Source: Streptomyces sp. NRRL B-24484
Lineage (GTDB): Bacteria; Actinomycetota; Actinomycetes; Streptomycetales; Streptomycetaceae
Direction of reading: 5' to 3'
Length of the DNA: 64,000 nucleotides
Assembly: GCF_000717715.1 (NCBI RefSeq)
Contig: NZ_JOAI01000004.1
Location: forward strand, 62,001 to 126,000
Under the pieces are notes generated by a model. It made no database searches and had not been told where the DNA came from. It worked only from the letters and a program-made list of their open reading frames with translations. A program made the position numbers and the translations under genes. Shown one piece after another: positions 1 to 8,069 of the stretch (positions within the stretch are counted from its first letter, which is position 1; each line of letters begins with the position of its first letter).

Positions 1-3000
1 CTCGGCGAGGTCGAGCAGCTCCGCCGGCACCTGGCCCGGGCCGGCATCGGCCTCGGCGACCGGGTGGGCGTCCGGGTGCCCTCGGGCACCAACGACCTGT
101 ACGTGTCGATCCTGGCCGTGCTGGCGGTCGGCGCGGCCTACGTGCCGGTGGACGCCGACGACCCGGACGAGCGCGCCGAGCTGGTCTTCGGCGAGGCCGA
201 CGTCAACGCCGTGCTGGGCCCGGAACGGACGCTCGGCCGGGTCAAGCCGTCCGGGAACGAGGCCGCGAGCCCCGGCCCCGGGGACGACGCGTGGATCATC
301 TTCACCTCCGGTTCGACCGGTCGGCCCAAGGGCGTCGCCGTCTCCCACCGCAGCGCCGCGGCCTTCGTGGACGCCGAGGCCCGGCTCTTCCTGCAGGGCG
401 AGCCGATCGGGCCCGGCGACCGGGTGATGGCCGGGCTGTCCGTCGCCTTCGACGCCTCGTGCGAGGAGATGTGGCTGGCCTGGCGGTACGGCGCCTGCCT
501 GGTGCCCGTCCCCCGGGCGCAGGTGCGCAGCGGTGCGGACCTCGGCCCGTGGCTGGCCGAGCAGGAGATCACGGTGATCTCCACCGTGCCGACGCTGGCC
601 GCGCTCTGGCCCGCCGAGGCGCTGAACGAGGTCCGGCTGCTGATCTTCGGTGGCGAGGCCTGCCCGCCGGAGCTGGCCGAGCGGCTGGTCACCGAGGGCC
701 GCGAGGTGTGGAACACCTACGGCCCGACCGAGGCGACCGTGGTGGCGTGCGCCTGCCCGCTGACGGGCGAGGGCCCGGTGCGGATCGGACTGCCGCTGGA
801 CGGCTGGGAGCTCGCCGTCGTCGACGAGGAGGGCCGGCCGGTGCCGATGGGCGGCATCGGCCAGCTGGTGATCGGCGGTGTCGGGCTGGCCCGGTACCTG
901 GACCCGGTGAAGGACGAGGAGAAGTACGCCCCGCTGGAGGCGCTGGGCTGGGCGCGCGCCTACCGCAGCGGCGACCTGGTCCGCGCGGACCCCGAGGGGC
1001 TGGTCTTCCTCGGCCGCGGCGACGAGCAGGTGAAGCTGGGCGGCCGCCGGATCGAGCTGGGCGAGGTCGACGCGGCGCTGCAGGCGCTGCCGGGGGTGGC
1101 CGGTGCCGCCGCGGCCGTGCGGGCCGCCCGCAGCGGCAACCAGCTGCTGGTCGGCTACCTGGTCGTCCGGGAGGGCTTCGACCGCGCCGCGGCGGTCGAG
1201 CGGCTGCGCGCCGAGCTGCCCGCGGCGCTCGTCCCACTGCTCGCGACCGTCGACGGCCTGCCGTGCCGCACCTCCGGCAAGGTCGACCGGAACGCGCTGC
1301 CCTGGCCGCTGCCCGACCTGGAGCAGGACGGCCCGGGCGAGCAGCTGTACGGCACGGAGGCGTGGCTGGCCGAGCAGTGGGCGGAGGTCCTCGGCGTGCC
1401 GGTGCGCAGTGCCGACGACGACTTCTTCGCGATCGGCGGCGGCTCGCTGGCGGCCGCCCAGCTGACCACCCGGCTGCGCACCCGCTGTCCGGCGGTGTCG
1501 GTGCTGGACGTCTACCAGCAGCCGACGCTGCGCAAGCTGGCCCGGCTGCTGGAACGGGCCGCCCCGGCCGAGGCGACGTCCCGCCGGGTCGAGCCGACGC
1601 CGTGGCGGGCCGGGCTCGTGCAGCTGCTGGCGCTGCTGCCGCTGTCGGCGCTGACCGGGCTGCGCTGGAGCGTCCCGCTGCTGGCGCTCGGCTCGGTGCT
1701 GCACGTGCTCGGCGGCTGGGCCTGGGTGCCCGCCGCGCCCTGGTGGGCGGTCGCGGCGGGCGCGGTGCTGCTGTTCTCCGCGCCCGGCCGGCTGGCCGTC
1801 GCCGCGGGCGGCGTCCGGCTGCTGCTGCGCGGCGTCGGGCCGGGCCGGTACCCGCGCGGCGGCAGCGTCCACCTGCGGCTGTGGTCCGCGGAGCAGTGGG
1901 CTGAGGCGGCCGGCGCCACCTCGCTCTCCGGGGCGTGGCTGACGCGCTACGCCCGGGCGCTGGGTGCGCAGGTCGGCGGGGACGTCGACCTGCACACGCT
2001 GCCGCCGGTGACGGGCCTGCTGCGGCTCGGCAAGGGCTGCGCGATCGAGAACGAGGTCGACCTCGCCGGGTACTGGCTGGACGGCGACCGGCTGGAGGTC
2101 GGCGCGATGAGGGTCGGTGCGGGCGCGGTGGTCGGGACGCGCTCGGTGCTGTTCCCCGGCTCCAGGGTCGGCAAGCGCGCCGAGGTGGCGCCCGGCTCCG
2201 GCGTGGCCGGGCACGTCCCGACCGGGCAGCGCTGGGGCGGCGCCCCTGCCGTCAAGATCGGCAAGGCGGAGCGCGGCTGGCCCAAGCAGCGGCCCGCGCG
2301 CACCGCCCGGTGGACCGCGGTCTACGGTCTGACCGGCTCCGCGCTGGCCCTGCTGCCCGCACTCTGCCTCGTCCCGGCGCTGCTCACGGCCGGGCTGTTC
2401 GTCCACCCGGGCGACGACCTGCCGACCGGGCTGCGCGGTGCCCTGGCCGCGGTGGTGCCCGCCACGCTGGTGTACGGGCTGGCGTACGCAGGCGTGGTGC
2501 TCGTCCTCGTCCGGCTGCTCAGCCTCGGGCTGCGCACCGGCCACCACCCGCTGCACGGGCGGACGGGGTGGCAGGTGTGGACGGTCAGCCAGCTGATGGA
2601 CCACGCCCGGGAGACGCTCTTCCCGCTGTACGCCGGCCTGATCACCCCGCTGTGGCTGCGGCTGCTCGGCATGCGGGTCGGCCGCCGCGCCGAGGTCTCC
2701 ACGGTGCTGGCGCTGCCCAGCCTCACCACCGTCGGCGACGGCGCCTTCCTCGCGGACGACACCCTGATCGCCCCGTACGAGCTGGGCGGCGGCTGGCTGC
2801 GGGTCGGGCGGGCCGCGGTGGGACGCAAGGCCTTCCTCGGCAACTCGGGGATGACCGCGCCGGGCCGTTCGGTGCCGGACCGGGGCCTGGTGGGCGTGCT
2901 CTCCGCCACCCCGAAGAAGGCCAAGCGGGGCAGTTCCTACCTCGGCATGCCGCCGGTGAAGCTGCCGCGTTCGGCGGACACCGCGGACGCCGCGCGCACC

Positions 3001-3705
3001 TACGAACCGCCGAGCCGGCTGCTGTGGGCGCGTGGTCTGACCGAGCTCGGCCGGCTCGTCCCGGTCTTCGCCTCGGCCGCGCTGGCCGTGCTGACCGCGG
3101 TCGCGCTCTGCGCCCTGGACGCCGCGGTGCCGGGCGGCGCGGTGCTGTTCGCCGGGCCGCTGCTGCTCGCCGCCGGGGCCGCGGCCTGCGCGGTCTCCGT
3201 CGCCGCGAAGTGGCTGCTGGTCGGCCGCTGCCGGGCGGCGGAGCACCCGCTGTGGAGCGGCTTCGTCTGGCGCAACGAGCTCGCCGACACCTTCGTCGAG
3301 GTGCTGGCCGTGCCGTGGCTGATCGGCCGGGTGCTCGGCACACCGCTGCTCAACCTGTGGCTGCGGGCCCTCGGTGCCCGGATCGGCCGCGGCGTGTGGT
3401 GCGAGAGCTACTGGCTGCCGGAGACCGACCTGGTGGCCCTCGGCGACGCGGTCAGCGTCAACCGGGGCTGCGTCCTGCAGACCCACCTCTTCCACGACCG
3501 GATCATGAGGCTCGATACTGTGGAGCTCCGCGAGGGCTCGACCCTGGGCCCGGGCGGAATCGTGCTGCCGGGCAGCACGGTCGGTGCCCGGGCGACGCTC
3601 GGCCCGGCCTCCCTGGTGATGCGTGCGGAGTCCGTCCCCGACGACACCCGCTGGCTCGGCAACCCGATCGAGGCCTGGCAGCAGCCCGGGCACCGCACCA
3701 CATGA
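1..3705 (+). CDS. Pls/PosA-family membrane non-ribosomal peptide synthetase, 5'-partial
   Basis: The frame is open from base 1, so the N-terminus lies upstream. In-window residues 1-430 are an adenylation domain (motifs FTSGSTGRPKG, YGPTE, RTSGKVDR). A peptidyl carrier follows with the phosphopantetheine Ser at about residue 482 (IGGGSL). The rest has three membrane pairs (about 540-600, 776-845, 1014-1073), each followed by a left-handed beta-helix/hexapeptide-like block (about 660-760, 887-990, 1117-1220). This A-T-(TM2-C)x3 order is that of epsilon-poly-L-lysine synthetase and the TIGR02353 family. Aligning by eye to the GrsA Phe domain, I read the specificity residues as DAESIGTVVK, close to the bacitracin Lys code. 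The product would activate a basic amino acid and polymerise it at the membrane. It is translationally coupled (ATGA) to an M1 aminopeptidase. Family call is firm; lysine is inference. Confidence 0.9.
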   Translation, partial: LGEVEQLRRHLARAGIGLGDRVGVRVPSGTNDLYVSILAVLAVGAAYVPVDADDPDERAELVFGEADVNAVLGPERTLGRVKPSGNEAASPGPGDDAWIIFTSGSTGRPKGVAVSHRSAAAFVDAEARLFLQGEPIGPGDRVMAGLSVAFDASCEEMWLAWRYGACLVPVPRAQVRSGADLGPWLAEQEITVISTVPTLAALWPAEALNEVRLLIFGGEACPPELAERLVTEGREVWNTYGPTEATVVACACPLTGEGPVRIGLPLDGWELAVVDEEGRPVPMGGIGQLVIGGVGLARYLDPVKDEEKYAPLEALGWARAYRSGDLVRADPEGLVFLGRGDEQVKLGGRRIELGEVDAALQALPGVAGAAAAVRAARSGNQLLVGYLVVREGFDRAAAVERLRAELPAALVPLLATVDGLPCRTSGKVDRNALPWPLPDLEQDGPGEQLYGTEAWLAEQWAEVLGVPVRSADDDFFAIGGGSLAAAQLTTRLRTRCPAVSVLDVYQQPTLRKLARLLERAAPAEATSRRVEPTPWRAGLVQLLALLPLSALTGLRWSVPLLALGSVLHVLGGWAWVPAAPWWAVAAGAVLLFSAPGRLAVAAGGVRLLLRGVGPGRYPRGGSVHLRLWSAEQWAEAAGATSLSGAWLTRYARALGAQVGGDVDLHTLPPVTGLLRLGKGCAIENEVDLAGYWLDGDRLEVGAMRVGAGAVVGTRSVLFPGSRVGKRAEVAPGSGVAGHVPTGQRWGGAPAVKIGKAERGWPKQRPARTARWTAVYGLTGSALALLPALCLVPALLTAGLFVHPGDDLPTGLRGALAAVVPATLVYGLAYAGVVLVLVRLLSLGLRTGHHPLHGRTGWQVWTVSQLMDHARETLFPLYAGLITPLWLRLLGMRVGRRAEVSTVLALPSLTTVGDGAFLADDTLIAPYELGGGWLRVGRAAVGRKAFLGNSGMTAPGRSVPDRGLVGVLSATPKKAKRGSSYLGMPPVKLPRSADTADAARTYEPPSRLLWARGLTELGRLVPVFASAALAVLTAVALCALDAAVPGGAVLFAGPLLLAAGAAACAVSVAAKWLLVGRCRAAEHPLWSGFVWRNELADTFVEVLAVPWLIGRVLGTPLLNLWLRALGARIGRGVWCESYWLPETDLVALGDAVSVNRGCVLQTHLFHDRIMRLDTVELREGSTLGPGGIVLPGSTVGARATLGPASLVMRAESVPDDTRWLGNPIEAWQQPGHRTT

Positions 3706-5081
3706 CCGAGACCGCGCACGGAGAGAACCGACCGGTGAGCCCCAAGCAGACCGAGGCCGCTGCCGCCGACCCGTACTTCCCGAACAACGGCGACCACCGG
3801 TACCGGACCCACCGGTACGAGCTCACCCTGGACTACCGGCCGGGCCCCAACCGGCTGGCCGGCACGGCGCGGATCACCGCCATAGCGGGCCGGGCCCCGC
3901 TGCGCGAGTTCGCCCTCGACCTCGCCGCGTTCAGGATCGGCCGGGTGCTCGTCGACGGGCGCCCGGCCCACTACACCCACCGCGGCGGCAAACTGCGGAT
4001 CAAGCCCGCCAAGGCACCCGCGCCCGGTGCCGCCTTCACCGTGGAGGTGCACTGGTCGGGCAACCCCAAGCCGGTCCGCAGCCCCTGGGGCGGTCTCGGC
4101 TGGGAGGAGCTCACCGACGGCGCGCTGGTCGCCAGCCAGCCGGTCGGCGCACCGTCCTGGTACCCGTGCAACGACCGGCCCTCCGACAAGGCGAGCTACC
4201 ACGTCTCGGTCACCACCCCCTCGCCGTACACCGTGGTCACCGGCGGCCGGCTGCTCACCCGGACGACCCGCGCCTCCGCCACCACCTGGGTGTACGACCA
4301 GCCGGCGCCCACCGCCAGCTACCTGGTCGGTCTCTCCGTCGGCCCGTACCGCGGCGTCCCGCTGGCGCGGCCGGGCCCGGGCACCGTGGCGCAGACCGGC
4401 TGGGTCCCGGCGCGGCTGCAGCAGCGCTTCGAGCACGACTTCGCGCGGCAGCCGCAGATGATGGAGTTCTTCGAGGAGCTGTTCGGCCCGTACCCGTTCG
4501 CCGAGTACGCGGTGGTGGTCGCCGACGAGGAGCTGGACGTCCCGGTCGAGGCGCAGGGCCTCGCGACCTTCGGCACCAACCACGTCGACGGCGCCCGCGG
4601 CAGCGAGCGCCTGGTCGCGCACGAGCTCGCCCACCAGTGGTTCGGCAACAGCGTCACGATCGGCCGCTGGCAGGACATCTGGCTCAACGAGGGCTTCGCC
4701 AAGTACGCCGAGTGGCTCTGGTCGGAGCACTCCGGCGGCCCGAGCGCGCAGCGCAAGGCCGAGACCGCGTACCGCAAGCTGCTGGCCCTGCCGCAGAACA
4801 TCCGGATCGGCGACCCGGGCAAGAGCCTGATGTTCGACGACCGGGTGTACGAGCGCGGCGGCCTCACCGTGCACGCGGTGCGCACCGCCCTCGGCGATCC
4901 GGTCTTCTTCCGGATGGTCCGCGACTGGGCGAACACCCGCCGGCACTCGGTCGTCACCACGGCCGACTTCGCCGCGCACCTCTCCCGCTACGGCGGCCAC
5001 GCCGCGGACGGCCTGCTCGACGCCTGGATCGGCCGCCACCGGCTCCCGCCGCTGCCGCTGGCCGCCCGGACGGTCCCGTAG
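3702..5081 (+). CDS. M1 family zinc aminopeptidase
   Basis: This is a gluzincin of about 459 residues. It carries the zinc motif HELAHQ at about residue 307 and the distal zinc ligand in WLNEGF about 20 residues later, as expected for M1 (HExxH-x18-E). The length is shorter than full ERAP/PepN enzymes and matches the compact actinobacterial M1 group with an N-terminal beta-saddle and a catalytic domain. There is no clear signal peptide. The ATG at 3702 overlaps the upstream stop; a GTG at 3735 with GGAGAG about 8 nt upstream is an alternative, perhaps preferred, start. Coupling to a Pls-like synthetase is notable because known epsilon-poly-lysine producers have a zinc aminopeptidase that degrades the polymer. 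That role is inferred here from position. Confidence 0.9.
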   Translation: MTETAHGENRPVSPKQTEAAAADPYFPNNGDHRYRTHRYELTLDYRPGPNRLAGTARITAIAGRAPLREFALDLAAFRIGRVLVDGRPAHYTHRGGKLRIKPAKAPAPGAAFTVEVHWSGNPKPVRSPWGGLGWEELTDGALVASQPVGAPSWYPCNDRPSDKASYHVSVTTPSPYTVVTGGRLLTRTTRASATTWVYDQPAPTASYLVGLSVGPYRGVPLARPGPGTVAQTGWVPARLQQRFEHDFARQPQMMEFFEELFGPYPFAEYAVVVADEELDVPVEAQGLATFGTNHVDGARGSERLVAHELAHQWFGNSVTIGRWQDIWLNEGFAKYAEWLWSEHSGGPSAQRKAETAYRKLLALPQNIRIGDPGKSLMFDDRVYERGGLTVHAVRTALGDPVFFRMVRDWANTRRHSVVTTADFAAHLSRYGGHAADGLLDAWIGRHRLPPLPLAARTVP

Positions 5082-5207
5082 GCCCGACCCGGGCGCCCGC
5101 CCGGCCGCGGCACCCGGCCGGGGTCTGTTACCGATCCGCGCGGTGGCCGTTACACGGCCGGCGGCAGTCCGTGAGGCGGGATTCCTAGCGTGTGCGTCAC
5201 CAACTCG

Positions 5208-5221
5208 CGTTCGACCGAACG
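5208..5221. promoter_or_regulatory. Short palindrome between a TAGCGT -10-like box and the following gene
   Basis: CGTTCG-AC-CGAACG is a perfect inverted repeat about 30 nt upstream of the ATG at 5250. A TAGCGT element at about 5186-5191 could be the -10 box. No convincing -35 is visible. It may be an operator or a leader hairpin. Confidence 0.3.
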
Positions 5222-5249
5222 GGAGTGGTGAGCATTCGGAGGAGTCCTC

Positions 5250-5636
5250 ATGTCACGTACCTCGACCGTGCACCGCTCGGTGCGCTCCGCGCTGGTCTGT
5301 GCCGGTGCCGGTGTGGCGGTGGTGCTGTCCGCCGGTGCCGCGGCCGCCGACGGGGCGTCGCCGGTGCCGACGGCCACCCGCAGCGCCGCGCCCAGCGCCG
5401 TCCCCAGCGCCCCGGCCGGGACGGGTGTCCTGCCCAGCCCCGTCCCCACCCTCCCCCGGGTCGGCGCGGACGGCCGTCCGGTCGGCACCACGCCGCGGGG
5501 CGGTGCCCAGACCGGTGAGGCGGATGCGGGCACCTCGCCGACCGCCGTCGTGCTCGGCTCCGTGGTGGCGCTGGCCGGTGCGGCCGGGATCGGCACCGCG
5601 GTCGTCCGTCGGCGCCGTGCCGGCGCACAGGCGTAG
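5250..5636 (+). CDS. Small exported Pro/Ser/Ala-rich protein with C-terminal membrane anchor
   Basis: The 128-residue product has an N-terminal signal peptide (about residues 12-33, ending near AAAADG), a Pro/Ser/Ala/Thr-rich linker (about 35-90) and a C-terminal hydrophobic segment (about 98-118) followed by RRRRAGAQA. The start is set by GGAGGAG 8-10 nt upstream of the ATG. The sorting-signal-like order (hydrophobic stretch then basic tail) next to a sortase suggests an anchored surface protein. There is no proper LPxTG: the nearest match, LPRVG, lies about 25 residues before the membrane segment, too far for a usual signal. The downstream sortase start overlaps its 3' end. The function is unknown. 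Confidence 0.75.
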   Translation: MSRTSTVHRSVRSALVCAGAGVAVVLSAGAAAADGASPVPTATRSAAPSAVPSAPAGTGVLPSPVPTLPRVGADGRPVGTTPRGGAQTGEADAGTSPTAVVLGSVVALAGAAGIGTAVVRRRRAGAQA

Positions 5637-6333
5637 CCGCAGCCGACGCGGCCGGCGCCCCTCGTGGGTGCCGGCCGCGTCGGCCGGCGCGCTCGTCCTC
5701 GCCCTGGGGCTCGGCACGGTGGCGTACGGCCTCACGCCCGACGGGGAGCCGGTGCGGATCGCGTACACCGGCCCCGACGCGGCGCCGCCGACGCACGGAC
5801 CGCCGGCCGCCGACCCCACCGGCACCGGCGGCACCACCGGCACCACGGGCACCGGCTCGGCGCCGGAGGCCGGGTGGACGGCCTCGCCGCCGGTGCGGCT
5901 GCTGATCCCCCGGATCGGGGTGGACGCCCCGGTCGGCCCGGTCGGGCTGAACGGCGACGGCACGGTGGAGGTCCCGCCGCTGGACCGGCCCGACCGGGTC
6001 GGCTGGTACCGCGACAGCGCCGCACCCGGTCTGCCGGGGCCGGCCGTCCTGCTCGGCCACTACCGCACCCGCAAGGGCGCCGCCGTCTTCCTGCAGCTGC
6101 CGAAGCTGCGCCCCGGCGACACCGTCCAGGTCCGGCGGGAGGACGGCCGGACGGTGTCCTACCGGGTCCGGGCGATCCGCCAGTTCGCGAAGTCCGCCTT
6201 CCCGACCGAGCTGGTGTACGGCGCCACCGCCGATGCCCAACTGCGGCTGGTCACCTGCGGCGGCACCATCGGCCACGACGGCCACTACAGCGACAACATC
6301 GTCGTCCTCGCCGACCTGGCCGACGGCCCGTGA
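5617..6333 (+). CDS. Class F sortase
   Basis: The protein is about 238 residues from GTG 5617, which overlaps the upstream gene by 20 bp; GTG 5668 is an alternative. An N-terminal membrane anchor (ASAGALVLALGLGTVAYGL) is followed by a Pro/Gly/Thr-rich linker and a sortase core. The catalytic His is in LLGHYRTRKG and the Cys in RLVTCGG, which is the actinobacterial class F pattern. Class F enzymes usually continue with GHYxDN; here it reads GHYSDN. I see no Arg after the catalytic Cys, although the sortase triad is His-Cys-Arg, so the Arg role must be filled otherwise or activity is altered. The likely role is transpeptidation of surface proteins. The adjacent anchored protein is a candidate partner only by position. 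Confidence 0.88.
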   Translation: MPAHRRSRSRRGRRPSWVPAASAGALVLALGLGTVAYGLTPDGEPVRIAYTGPDAAPPTHGPPAADPTGTGGTTGTTGTGSAPEAGWTASPPVRLLIPRIGVDAPVGPVGLNGDGTVEVPPLDRPDRVGWYRDSAAPGLPGPAVLLGHYRTRKGAAVFLQLPKLRPGDTVQVRREDGRTVSYRVRAIRQFAKSAFPTELVYGATADAQLRLVTCGGTIGHDGHYSDNIVVLADLADGP

Positions 6334-6489
6334 CGCGGTCGCCCGCCGAGCGCCCGCGCACCTGTCCGTACGCCGGCCCGCGCACCCGTCCGGGCACCTG
6401 TCCGGGCGGCGGGCCCTCGGCGGGCATGGGGCAGACTGGCTGCCCTCCCCTCGTCCCCGGACGACCGTCAGGAAAGGCGACCGCAACAC

Positions 6490-7302
6490 GTGAGGAAGTG
6501 GACAGGCCCGACCGCCGGGGCACGGGCGGCCGTCGTGGCCGCCGTCGCGGCGGTCCTGGCGCTCGCCGGGTGCGAGAGCCCGGGCACCCTGCACGACGCG
6601 GGTCCGGCCCGGCAGATCGCGGAGCACCCCAGCCCGCAGCCGCTGTGGCCGGCGGCCGCGACCTCGGCCCCGGCGACCCCGCGGGCCGAGTCGGACGCGC
6701 CGCCGCCGTCCCCGCTGCCCGGCCTGCCCGCCCCGGCCGGCGGACTCGTGCAACTGGACGCCCGGGCCGTCCTGCTCCACGACCCCGCGCTCACCGACCT
6801 CGAACACCGCGCGCTGTCCGGGGACTGCACCCGCTGCACCGTGCAGCCCGCGCAGTACCGCGACCTCAGCGGCGACGGCCGGCCCGAGCTGATCACCGCC
6901 GTGCTGACGGCGGAGGCCGACGGGCGCGCGGTGCTGCACGTCTACGGCGAACGGGACGGCAAGGTCGTCCCGGTGCTGGCGGTCGGCGCGAACGCCGCGT
7001 TCACCGCCGACACGGTCGGGCGGGACCTCGTCCTGCACGAGCCGGACGGGCCGACCGCCCGGACCAGCAGCACCTACCGCTGGAACGCCGTCCGGATGGC
7101 CTTCGTCGACCGGCAGACCGTCTACACCGGGCCCGCCGACGGCGCCGCGGGCTGCCCGACCCCCGAACCCACCGTCCCCGCCGCCCGGCCGACGCCCACG
7201 CCCACCCGCCCGGGCGGCGTCGTCATCGGACCGGACGGCCGGCCGCTCGGCCGGTCGGCCGCACCGTCCCCCGTCCCCACCCTCCCGACGAGGCAGCGAT
7301 GA
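6490..7302 (+). CDS. Lipoprotein in a Cse-like operon (CseA-like by position)
   Basis: The 270-residue product starts at GTG 6490 with AGGAAAGG about 11 nt upstream. It has a lipoprotein signal peptide (basic MRKW, hydrophobic core, lipobox LALAGC with Cys about residue 28). A Pro/Ala-rich linker precedes a compact domain (about 80-215) containing YRDLSGDGRPELI, resembling FG-GAP/integrin-like Asp-rich loops, and a Pro/Thr-rich tail ends the protein. Its stop overlaps the response-regulator ATG (ATGA), so the lipoprotein, regulator and kinase form one operon. In S. coelicolor the lipoprotein CseA precedes CseB/CseC and modulates the cell-envelope response. This protein sits in the same place; sequence kinship to CseA is not established. 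Confidence 0.8.
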   Translation: MRKWTGPTAGARAAVVAAVAAVLALAGCESPGTLHDAGPARQIAEHPSPQPLWPAAATSAPATPRAESDAPPPSPLPGLPAPAGGLVQLDARAVLLHDPALTDLEHRALSGDCTRCTVQPAQYRDLSGDGRPELITAVLTAEADGRAVLHVYGERDGKVVPVLAVGANAAFTADTVGRDLVLHEPDGPTARTSSTYRWNAVRMAFVDRQTVYTGPADGAAGCPTPEPTVPAARPTPTPTRPGGVVIGPDGRPLGRSAAPSPVPTLPTRQR

Positions 7303-8069
7303 CCGCACCGCTCCCGCCCCTTCCGGCCGGCCCGCCGATGCCGCGGATCCTGATCGTCGAGGACGACGAGGTGATCCGCGAGGCGACCCAGATGGCGCTC
7401 GAACGGTACGGCTTCCCGGTCGACACCGCCGCCGACGGACTCCAGGGACTCGAACGGTTCCGTGCCCGGCGGCCGGACCTGCTGCTGATCGACGTGATGC
7501 TGCCGCTGCTCGACGGGGTCGGCCTGTGCCGGCGCGTCCGGGAGGAGAGCAACCTGCCGATCCTGATGATGTCGGCCCGCGGCGAGGCGGTCGACGTCGT
7601 CTCCGGGCTGGAGGCCGGCGCCGACGACTACGTGGTGAAGCCCTTCGAGATCGCCGTCCTGGTCGCCCGGATCCGCACCGTGCTGCGGCGCACCGGCCCG
7701 GTCGCCGCGCCCGCCTCCGCCGCGCCCTCGGGGACCGCCGGTGCCTGGGCCGCGGAGGCGCCGCAGCCCGTCCCGTCCGCGCTGCGGGTGATCGACGACC
7801 TGGCGGTGGACACCGACGCCATGGAGGTGACGGTGGCCGGCGAGCCGGTCCCGCTCACCCCGACCGAGCTGCGGCTGCTGCTGGAGTTCACGGCCGCGCC
7901 GGGGGTGGTGATGGAGCGCCAGACCCTGCTGTCCCGGGTGTGGGACTACTCCTGGGACGCCGACAGCCGGGTGGTCGACGTCCACGTGCAGCGGCTCCGC
8001 GCCAAGATCGGCGCGGGCCGGATCGAGACCGTGCGCGGCTTCGGCTACCGCCTGCGGCGCATCCGGTGA
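7299..8069 (+). CDS. OmpR/PhoB-family response regulator, CseB-like
   Basis: The 256-residue regulator has a receiver domain (about 15-130) with the acidic pair at EDD (22-23), the phospho-acceptor Asp at about 65 (LLLIDVMLP) and the conserved Lys in VVKPF. A Pro/Ala-rich linker leads to a winged-helix output domain (about 160-256; LTPTELRLLLEF, VDVHVQRLRAKI). The receiver is strikingly like CseB (IREATQxALER, GLEAGADDYV). It overlaps the lipoprotein stop by 4 bp and the kinase start by 4 bp, indicating translational coupling. A start at ATG 7338 is also possible. The target promoters are unknown. In the classical system the output is sigE, which is absent here. Confidence 0.93.
   Translation: MTAPLPPLPAGPPMPRILIVEDDEVIREATQMALERYGFPVDTAADGLQGLERFRARRPDLLLIDVMLPLLDGVGLCRRVREESNLPILMMSARGEAVDVVSGLEAGADDYVVKPFEIAVLVARIRTVLRRTGPVAAPASAAPSGTAGAWAAEAPQPVPSALRVIDDLAVDTDAMEVTVAGEPVPLTPTELRLLLEFTAAPGVVMERQTLLSRVWDYSWDADSRVVDVHVQRLRAKIGAGRIETVRGFGYRLRRIR

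Noticed and set aside
5250..5636. LPxTG sortase substrate
   Set aside because: The only similar motif (LPRVG) lies about 25 residues before the membrane helix, not directly before it, and lacks Thr. The protein is described only as anchored.
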